Notes under the pieces: generated by a model
What the model was told of the DNA's origin: nothing
The model's input: the letters and a program-made list of their open reading frames with translations, nothing else
Database searches by the model: none
Shown here: positions 12,201 to 22,911 of the stretch, one piece after another
Numbering within the stretch: the stretch's first letter is position 1
Layout: each line of letters starts with the position of its first letter
Translations under genes and position numbers: made by a program
Assembly: GCA_013350335.1 (NCBI GenBank)
Contig: CM023540.1
Coordinates: 54,374,905-54,438,904, forward strand
Length of the DNA: 64,000 bases
Direction: 5' to 3'
Source: Chimonanthus salicifolius
Taxonomy: Eukaryota; Streptophyta; Magnoliopsida; Laurales; Calycanthaceae

Positions 12201-15200
12201 TAGATTACATATTGGTCTTATACATTTTGGAGTTGGGAGCATTGAAATTTGAGCTCCACTAATTATATAATATTAACTTAATATTAAAAGAAAGTTGGAG
12301 AATTGCTTATATTATTATCTTTTAGATATATTTTACATAATTTCCACGATTACAAAAGAAAATATTTTAGAGGGAGAACACTTATAAATCTTAAGATTAT
12401 GTGGTTTACGATACACAATTTGCTGTTCAAGATGTATAGCTATTTTATGATACGTTTTGATTTTCACAACATTGCATATACCTATATCCCTTTAGATGAA
12501 TGGGTCAACCTACCCAAACCCACTTAGCCATTTATTAAGTGTGTCAGTATATTTACCCATGTATCTTACTTGATGTTTACCCATTTAAGTGTATTTTTTA
12601 TTAAAAACAAAAAGGTGACCTTTTTTTGTCAAGTTCCATTGCATAAAAAATGTGTGAAATTTTGTAAATGTCTTGAATATCAAATGAGTCAACTATCTCC
12701 AAAGAACTAAACAAAGTGACTTGTCCCAAACCGGATTTCCTATGTATTACCTGTTTACACAACAGGTGCAATCAACCCAACCTAGTCATGTTCCTAGGGT
12801 CAACCCAAATCCAACCTCTTTATAAGTTGGGTCAGCTTGACCCAACCCATGCCATAAACAGGCCGTGAACATGAGACCGTACCTTAAATAAGGCATGTTC
12901 AGGTCATTGTATGGGTCGGGTTTAGTGTTACTGATGCTGGGTAATAGCTTTGTGGCAAATTTGGTGGGCCAAGGAGAGTCATGTCAACCAGATTTTTCTT
13001 TGCTTGCAATCCAATTTGTTGTCCAAGTGCTATTTTCCATGGGTGAAAAGGTGTTGCCAATAAGCCCCTATGACCTTCTTTGGGAATGTTGCTGGAACAT
13101 CATTTGTCCTTTTTTTTCTGCTGCACTCCACCCTATCCCATCCCCTCCTCCCCTCCCTCGCGCATTGGTCATGTCGTTGGGATCTGACCTGATGCAGTCC
13201 AACCTACCATGGGTTGTCGGAGGTTGCATTGGGTCATGTTTGGGGTGACACTTCTATAGTGTTGGACTTTGGTTCTCGATCCAACTTTATCTACCTTAGT
13301 TTCACCTCTACTACTAGCATAAAAACATACTTCTTACATATCTTACTAATTTTAGCATTTGAGGTTTTATTTATGAAAACCTTAGTTTATCATGTATATG
13401 TTCTGTACCAGGTATCGAAGTCTTATTGAAAGAGCTCTCAGAGCAAGGCTTGTGTATGGGAGTCCCAACATGAATAGAGCTGTTAGTTTTGAGTACATGA
13501 ATCGTCAATTGGTGTGGAATGAGTTCTCTGTAAGTCTTTTCCATTATTTATTGAAATCTGTGTGATTCAGATTTGGATCATTAGGTTTATCCTAAATGAC
13601 ATGAGTAGATTGATGGATGGATCTTTCAAATTTTGTTTCTGTCCATGCAATTTCTATGTCCATGTTTGGTAATTTTGCAATTCATGAGATTCCTTTCAAT
13701 TGAGGATTGGAGTATAGGTGATGGGATATTCTGAATCTCTTGGAAAGTTGAAGTTGATATTTGTTTCTATGACCCCTCCCTAGAGATTAGCTACACAAGA
13801 TTGCAGTGTCACTTTTTTTTTAATAACCAGTTGTCTTTCCATGAATTGTGAATGAATTTTACTACAGATGGATACATAATAATTGATATTAATTTATTCA
13901 TATTATGATTGATGTTTATATTTTCAACTTTGATGTAAATAAATTTATATTTCATGTGTTTATTTTATTTTTTCAATTTTTTTATATTAAAATCTGTTGA
14001 AATAGCTTGATGCCAATATTTGAATGTATAAAAAAATTCAAAAAATATCAAACAATATTTGAATATTAGAGGGTTTTTAGAAACTACCAACTAAAATCAA
14101 TTTGAATCTCATAGGATTTTAATCTAACTTCCATGTTTGACATCGAACATATTCTGAACCTATTAATGTTGTTAGATTTTTAAGTTTGTTATATTAAAAT
14201 CCTATGAGATTGAAACTAACGCCATTTGATAGTTTCTAGAAATCTCGTAAGAATTGAACTGTAATTTTAATAGTTTCAAATATTGTTGTTTTGCTACTTC
14301 CATGGATTTTAATATAAAAACTTGAAAAGATAAAAATACACACTAATAAAAGATGAATTAGAAAACATCATCAACATTGACCATAATATGAATTTGTTAA
14401 CATCAATTACTATATATCCCTTCATAATATAAATTCATTCACAATTTATGGAAAGACATGTGACCATTAAAAAAGTGAGAATACAACTTGCGTAGATAAT
14501 CTCTGGCTAGGGGCCATAGGAGCAAATCTCACCTTTTGAAGATATCAAATGTAATCTCACACATGTGAGAGATTTTCCAAACACAAATATATCACTTCTA
14601 AGATTTCAATATTTAACAAAAGTGAATCAAACAAATCCCACTAGGGGTGGCAAGGGTTGGGTTCGAGTCAAGTTGTGTATAGATAATAACAGATTTTTTC
14701 CATTCAAAAAAAGAAGGTAATTAACGGATATTCTATCTGACCCGATCCAATTTTTTAATTATGGTCCGACTCGAATTTTATTTTATTCAATCAGACCCAT
14801 CTCAAATTTCTATGAAAGTTTTAAAAATTAGAAAAATGAGAGGATTTTTTTTTTAATAGAAAATGAAAGTTAAAGAGGGCTTCCCTTTCATGTGAGCCCA
14901 TTGAGGGCTTTAGAAAATTGATGCAATAGGCTAAGACTTTTTAACGTTGGTTGGGTACATTAGGTTAAAATTAATAGGTAAGAAATAAATAAATTATTTA
15001 AATATTAATTTTAATTCAATTGAAGTCAGTTTTGGATCAATGACTGCTCTATCCACAATCCATTCCGAATTTATTTTGAGTTAGGTTGGGTCAGGCAGTT
15101 TAATTCATTTAAGAAATGCATGACCCAATCCCACTTTTTTTCGGGTCGGGATTGGTTGGGTAAAAAATTGCAACCCCTAAATTTTAGAGTTACCAAATAG

Positions 15201-16010
15201 GTACTCAATATTTTTAACCTACAGGTTCAAAATCTCAATGAAAGTCATAATCTGGGTGTGATGTGAATTTGTTCATATTATTAGCATCTTCAATATTTTG
15301 CTTGATTTTTGAAAAAATATGGATAAAAGCAACTTTTTAAAAGATTATATTCTCATTCTATTTTTCCAGCTAATGGGATGGGATTGAATTGGACTTCGAC
15401 ATCCTAAATTTTGAGTTGGCATGCTCCAGTCTTTGAGGAGCTTGCCCAATTAATTTGAAACCCAACCCCCATGGACCCTTATTTACTATTATTAGTTTTG
15501 AGTAACATGGGTATCCACACTCCACTTGGAGGTGAGACTAATCCCACATATACATGAAAGTGTTTGCAAGCATGTATTGGGTTACTCCAGGAGGAGTCGA
15601 ACCCAAGATTTCTTGTCTATTCCTAGAAGTTCAAGCCAATTGAGTTATCCGTTCTACTATTGCTCACTTAGAACATGGGGGTGATGTATGATGGTGTGAA
15701 TAAGAAAAATAGTGGTTGATACTAAATGTTGTCAACTTACAATTAATTATTTTGCTATTTTCTGTGGGAACTTACACATTTGATTGTCACTTAGGAGATG
15801 TTGCTCTTGCTTCTTCCGCTTCTCAACTCATCATCCATTAAGAAGTTTCTTCTTCCCTTTTCAAAAGATAGATCTTTTGGTTCTTCTGGCGATGAAGCTG
15901 TATGTCCCATTTGCCAAGCAAATCCAACTATACCATTCATTGCCCTCCCTTGCCAACATAGGTATATACTACTCTTTGGATCTTTATTTTATTTTTAATA
16001 TGCAGACTAA

Positions 16011-16044
<34 letters not shown>

Positions 16045-19000
16045 GATGGAAAGTAGTCTTTTATTTATTATTTTTGAAAGATATTATACAAATTAGTCAT
16101 TGAGCCGTAGTCATAAATGTTTCTGTTGTTTTGATAAGTATCTTGATATTTTCATCTCTTGATATTATCTTCCAACATTATTCCTATGGATGATAATATC
16201 ACGATGTATATCATATTATTACCCCGATAATTGCTTAAAATCTCTACAAATTTTTAATTTATACATTTTATGCTTTTAAATATACATTTTAAGATATTTT
16301 TTAATGTTTAGTTCTTTTATTTTCTTTGACATTTTTTTGATAATTTCTTGATAGAATTCTAATAATCTGAAAGTATCTCTATGAAACAATCCCCATAAGG
16401 AAAATTGAAAAGTTGTAGGGCAGTGGTGGGTATGGATTTTGGTGGGATAGAATGGAAGAGAACACGTAGAGCCTACTCCACATAGGTGGGATAAGTGGCT
16501 TTGATAATGATGATGATGAGTTTAAAAATATATCGATATCTTTTTTTTTTTTGAAAATTAAATATATCGATATCGTTATTCATTGATTATATCCCAATAA
16601 TAACGTTTGTGAGATGTTGCCAACAAGTTGCTAAAGTTGTGGTAATCAGCCAAGCCTTAACCTCCAAACCTTGAGTTTGTTATATAAGCCTTAGCTTGAG
16701 AACATGGAGAGTATTCTTAAAGCCTTGAGAATTTGTATATGATTGACCCATGGTTAACTATATACGTATATGCCTGGAAAGTGCCTAGATTGGAGGATCC
16801 TAAACATGGTCGTTTTCTTGTATTTTACCTTTCAAAAAAAGGTTTTCCTGTATTTTCAATGGGATTTGGATTTCCAGTCTTTTTAATTTAAAGGTTGTTT
16901 GTCACCATGGTTCAAAAAGACTTTAAGATGGGGGGGGGGGATGTATAGGTTGGACATTTAAAACTATAATAGCCAAACCAAAGAGTATTAGATGGAAAGT
17001 AGTCTTTTACTACTTTTTTAGTAGTTAGTAGGCAAGCTCATTTATCTTAACAGGAGATGGTAAGAATCAATCTACGTTTAATATTCATGGGTACTCTAAT
17101 GCTGACTGGATTGGTTCTCCTGATGATCGACGATCTACCTTGGGCTATTGTATTCTTTTAGGTTCTTATTTAGTTTTTTGGCGAAGCAAGAAAGAAACTG
17201 TTGTTGCTCATTTTAATGCAGAAGTAGAATACAAGGCCATGGCCAACCCAATATGTGAATTACTGTGGTTCAAACAATTTCTTGATGAATTGAGCTTTAC
17301 TTTATCATAGGCACTTATTATATTCTGTGACAATCTAAGTTGCAGTCAATATTGCTTCCAATCCAGTTTTCCATGAGCATACAAAGTATATAGAGATTGT
17401 GTTGAAAATAAGAATAGGAAATACGAGAGGAGAAGAAGAGAGTTTGTTGCGTCTTCCTTAATCAAGGAGAGATCCCATGATTTATATTTATAGGGAAAAC
17501 ATAATACAAATAAGGAAGGTAAAATCAAATAAAGGGAAAAACCCCAAAATGGGAAGTACAACTTTAGTAAATAAATATATCTAACTAAATACTATATCAA
17601 AATCATCTAAATATATCTCAACCCCCCCACACACACACCCCACAAGCTCAAGTGGGTCCCACTTGAGGTTGAACATATTCAACTTGACGATCAAATTGTG
17701 ATGCCATCTAAATGGAGCGAAAGAAGATCAACAAGAATCTCCAAAAACTGAGCCTCGTCCCGCAGTAGCATTTATTGAAACAAGGATTGGAGAAGGAATG
17801 GTGGAAACTCAGTTATGGAAACAACAAGGCTGCAACTCCACCATACAGATGTATAGGTCTCCAAAAATGGTAGGGAAAGAGAGGGATCCCGCCGGTTGAA
17901 AATGTTTCGGTGGTGATCTGATGCTGGAAAGTGCTAACTGCGAAGGGAAGAAATGCTGGTAGGCATAAAAATCTGCTACAGAAGTTCGTTGGTGAGAAAT
18001 TGATCCGAAGTAGATGTCGAAGTTTGGCGAGAAACAATAACGTGGCAGGAACAGTAAGATGGAGGAAAGCTCAAACCTCCATTCAACGAGACCAAACATA
18101 TGTCTTAGAGGCATTCAAACTCGAAATCATGCCATATAAATGTGATATAGGGCCAAAATTGACTGTAGAGTTGTCAGATTATTGGTTCAAATCTGAAGAA
18201 ATACTACAGATCTAAGGGAACAAACAAAGATGGTCTTATGAACCACCCACAAAATGCAGGGAAAAAAAGTCTGAAATGAGAGGTCACAGGGTTGTAGAAT
18301 CAAATCTGGGAGGCAAATGGGGGATCGTTTGGCAAACAAAATGGAAGGGAGTGAGGATTGTATTTATTTATTGAGATCCAGGAATAACAACGGAAGAAAA
18401 GGCAAATCTAAGGGCAACAACAGATTCAAGAGGAAGATCTTCTGCAAAAGTGGGCCCCACTAGTGCCAGAACCAAAATCAACTGGGTGGGATCCAATAGG
18501 CAACAAGGGGAGAAATCAGAGGGTAGATTGAAGACAACCCTACAGCAAAGCCTGCCGATCTGGAAAAAAATCAGAAAAAATTTGGTTGCTGGCTCCCAGA
18601 TAGCGGATGAAGAAACCATCAAAAGGGGGGCCCACCGATCAGAAAAGTGGGGGGCCACCAGATGTGTTGAAGCACAAGCTAGGGGGGGTGATCCAGGCTG
18701 GCTTGATTTCAAGCAAAAAATGTGTAAAAGCCAGCAGATCTAGCACAAAATCTGGTGTGTTGGCGTCTAAGGCAGCGGATGAAGAAACTAGCAAAAAGGG
18801 CCCCACACTTGACCGAAACCCTATGTCAACCTTAGGCGTGAGGAGGTGGGCCAAGGGAGACACTAGTGTTGTTGATTCCAGTCGCAGAAGTGTTGGATCC
18901 ACTTGGATCGAAGGAAAAGAACCCAAAAACAGAGTTTTTGAATGGTAATGCCCCAGCAAAAAGGGGGCCCAAAAAGTGTAGGCCAAAGGAGTCATATGGC

Positions 19001-22000
19001 AGATCCAAGCTGTTGGATGGGTAGCCCTACTAAAAATGGTAGGGGTATGGTAGAGTCCCACCGGTGAAAGCCTCATCGGAAAGACAATCGCAGGCCGAGA
19101 AGGAGAGACAACAACAATTAGTTTATATCTAGCGGCAACAGAAAACAAAGAGGAGAGGCAACAAAAGATTTTTTTCCTTTTTTTTTTTTTTTGGTTTTTT
19201 GTGAAGTAGACGGAAGAAGGTGGTGGTGGACTGAATGTATGGCTCCTCCCTTTGCCGAAAAATTGTCACCGGCATAGGGAGAGAAGGAAGTGCCTAATCT
19301 GAGTCAGAGCCTATGATCGAATCTTGCTCTGCATACCATGTTGAAAATAAGAATATGAAATAGGAGAGGAGAAGAGAAGAGAGTCTATTGTGTCTTCCTT
19401 AATCAAAGAAAGAAGACCCTATGGTTTATAGTATATGGAAAACATAATACAAATAAGGAAGGTAAAATCAAATAAAGGAGAAAGCCCTAAAATGATAAAT
19501 ACAACTTTAGTAACTAAATATATATAACTAAATACTATATCAAAATCTAAATCATCTAATTATATCTCAACAGATTGATTGTCATTTTCTTCGTCATTAT
19601 GTATTGGAAGATTGTCACTCCATGTTTGAAGTCCAAGGATCAATTAGCTGACATGATGACGAAAGTCATCTCTCGCTCTCAACTAGATGATGTTTTCAGC
19701 AAGTTGGTCTTGATTGATAGCTTTGCGCCAGCTTCAGGGGTGTGTTGTAGGATATGGTGTATCACATTTTACATGTTAGTTGACTTTTAGACTTTGTTAG
19801 ATATCATTTGATTGTAAATGATTTTTCTTTTCCTTTTTCCTCGCCTTGATTGGCTCCATGTACTCTTTATATACATGTATCCTCCTTTGTTAGAAAGAAC
19901 AAGAAACACAAACTCAAGAGAATGATTACTCATATTTTTTCATTGTTTTTTCTTCTTCTCTTTGTTTTCATTCTAATAGGTTCAACCAAACCCAGAAGCA
20001 TGTTCTATTTGGGTCCTCCTGTAAACTGTCTCAGCTCAAAACTAGTTAGAAGTCGTTGAAACATGTTGGGCTCGTGGGTTTGAATGGTTAATCCACCACT
20101 ATGTTGACTGTTTGAAACCTGTGTACAATCTTTTAATATATAAAATGTCATTTCGTGTTCCCACATCCCAGATGTATAGGGAGACATCTCATGTTCCTAG
20201 AAAGAGAGTTCGTTCTAGTGTCCAGATGTTCTTTGTATTGTTGCTTCATGTAGCCTACCCTAGGCACATATGTAGCCATCTTCTTTCAGTTATCTTTCCT
20301 CTTTTTGTCTTTCTCAAATCCCACTGTTGGATCAACAACCCCTCTTCATTTTCCTTTATGTTGTCCTTTTATTTCCATCTGCTGTTCTTATTTGCTTTTT
20401 CCTCTTTCTTCTTCAATGAAACTTATAGCTGTAAGCTGCCGTAAAAGAAAAAAAAAACGGTTTGAGTATCGTAACGGTTGTTACGGCACGTGGTGGCTGC
20501 TACGGTTTCTCTCTCCATTTTCTTAATTTTTAATTTTTTTTTTTGAAAATTTTATAGCAAATCAAGAAATTTCTAAGATTCATTTCTATGTAATTTTTCA
20601 TTATTTCACGGTCATTTGGATATTTAAATATAATTTTAAAGTTACGAAATCGAGAATTTTAAAATATTTTGAAAAATAACTGAGAAAAATCCCAAAAATT
20701 CCAGAAGCATAGAAAATGGGTGTTGATTTGTGCACTTTAAGTTTTACTAAATGCAACACCGTGTGAATTTTTTTATCGAATTTCCCATTCTTCCCTTCTC
20801 TCTTCTCTTCCTACTTTTCCGTTCCACGCCTCTTCTCTTCTGACGCAGTGGGAATTGGATTTGAGAGGATTAAGGCTGGGTTGAACTGGGACGATGGGAG
20901 AGGTCAACACCTAAGAGGGGCACACGGTTTTAACGGATGGAGTTCTCGATTAGGTGGCTTGGATTTACTATATTTGCCTGCAATATAGGAGTGAAGGGAG
21001 AAAGGTTGGGTAGTTTTGGGTTTCAGGGAGATGAGGATTGGTTGGGCTTGAATGAAAGGAAGGGATGGCGGTTGGTGTTGGGTGATTGGGAAGGGGATGG
21101 AGAAAGTGGAATGGGTCTGAAATGAGGGAGATGGGTGGATCTAGGCTCGGTGGGACGATGGAGGTGAAAGAGGGGATTTACGAGCTTGGTTGGGTCTGAA
21201 TGGATGTAAGGTGGAGACTTTTGGGCTTAGGTAAGGCTGAGAAGATCAGGGTGAAGGAGGAGGAGAGAAGGAAAGGAACCTGGGTTGTGGAACGACGAAT
21301 GGGACAGTGAATGGGCTTCAAGTAGGCGCAACAACAATGGAGGGAGGTTGGGTGTTTGTGCGAACGCTCGGCCTGAGTACAATACCAGGCAGCAAGTGTG
21401 GGTGAACGCAGGCAGCTGAAGGCAAGGCCTGCTTGTGTTGCAGTGCCCAAGCAAACGAATGGAGGACAGATCCTCTCCCAACAGGCAAAAAGACGGTGGA
21501 AGATTCCTGTGAGTGTTGTCGAATGCTAGCGGTAGCTGTATACCCACAGAGGAAACAGACAGGGTAAAAACAAAAGACGTGTGCTTTAAAAAAAAAAAAA
21601 ACAGAAGATGCGAAAGAGATTAGTAAACTGAGAGTTTGTATTGAATTATCGCGTGCTGAATTTACATCCCAAACAGATTTTATACACATTCAACCAACCC
21701 AAAAAAAAAGAAACGAAAATACACTAAATGGAAGAAGGCTAACCACACTAAATAGGATCTCATACTTTGCTCCTTCGACACCACTGAGGCTTGCTGACCA
21801 ATACAAATTGAAGGGAAGTGTACAAACTTGATTTTCCTACTGAGCCACCTGTTGGTTCATCTCGATTTCAAATATCCATAATTAATTGTACATATAGGGG
21901 ATTTAGTCGTTTTCTAGACCAAGGATACAACTATCCAGAGTTACCACTTGGATGGATATGCATTTTTTTTAGCTGGGATGGATTATGGGGAATGGACAGA

Positions 22001-22849
22001 GTCCGAGTTGTGAGTCAGCTTGCATGTTAGATCGGGAAATGCATCGTGCGATTTTTGGGAGACCCGCACATCCAAAGATTGTCTATCGTTACGTCGTGCG
22101 ATCTAGAAGAAGAAAGGAAAAAAAAGAGGGAAAAAGGAGTAAAAGAGGGAAGTTTATCGATAAAGTCTAAAAAGATTAGAAGTTTTATCGATAAATACTC
22201 TTTGGCCCTTGTATCCGTCGTCCTTCACTCTGCAAGTCTGCTAAGAAAGAGAAACCCCTTCCTTCATCCATCACCTCTGGAGATCTCTTCTATGCAAGCT
22301 GTTGCCTTTGGAAATCGTCTTCTCTGGAAGCCGTCCTCGTGTCTGCTCTCTCTGCAAGTTCTTCAAGCCTTCCAGAGTTTGAGGTATGCTTTTTATTTTC
22401 GTTATTCTCTGTTTCCTCCTCCCTCCTTCCTCTTCCCTCTTTTCTTCTTCTTCTTATCTTCTTCTTCCCTTTATTTCTTCTCCTCTCATTCATCGTCGTC
22501 CCTCTGCATCTTCATTTTCTTCTTTGTCCCTCTGCATCTTCATCTTCTTCGTCGTTCCTCTGCATTTTTCTCTCGAAACTTCTTTGTTTTTACAGAAGCT
22601 CGAAACAACAACTTTGTTTTTACGGAAGCCTATGTAATGTGAATAAAAAAAACATGTGCATAAGTTTGCTGGTCCTCTCCAGAGGACCTGTAAGATATTT
22701 TAGGCCCTTTCGCATGATGCAGGTCCTCTGGCGAGACAATTCTGTAACTTAATTGAGGACCTGTAAGAGGCCCTTTCGCAACAAGTTAATAGGTCCCCTT
22801 TCACAAATATCGTTTATTTTATCCTTAAGTTACAAATTCGTAGCAGGTT

Positions 22850-22911
<62 letters not shown>

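Larger units (their letters stand above)
3386..13411 (+). other. PEX2: 10.0-kb PEX2 intron loaded with transposons
   Basis: Donor GTATCA and acceptor TGTACCAG. The intron contains the split SINE and hAT MITE, a second SINE, the 74-bp tandem array, a GATACG-ended element and a large decayed LINE. Between these (4150-5210 and 12,126-13,411) the sequence is AT-rich with only scattered GGGTCAACCCAA-type repeats near 12,500-12,850. Confidence 0.9.
17400..19572 (-). mobile_element. small non-autonomous LTR retrotransposon
   Basis: 2.17 kb with two LTRs (17,400-17,622 and 19,339-19,572), TG...CA ends and a perfect 5-bp TSD GATTG (17,395-17,399 and 19,573-19,577). Polarity is minus: next to the right LTR is a tRNA-Met-like primer site TGGTATGCAGAGC (19,326-19,338), and next to the left LTR a G-rich polypurine tract (reverse of 17,623-17,650). 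The ~1.7-kb interior has no gag or pol. It interrupts the Copia RNase H reading frame exactly as a clean insertion. Confidence 0.88.

Noticed and set aside
12895..13429. 117- and 71-codon frames before the third PEX2 exon
   Set aside because: They overlap in different frames and show no similarity; the PEX2 exon starts at 13,412 in its own frame.
15590..15665. tRNA gene on the minus strand
   Set aside because: Good A and B boxes but no acceptor or anticodon stem pairing; treated as a SINE.
22046..22752. Overlapping Ser/Phe-rich open frames
   Set aside because: They come from TTC/CTT-rich low-complexity DNA, in several frames at once, with no domain.
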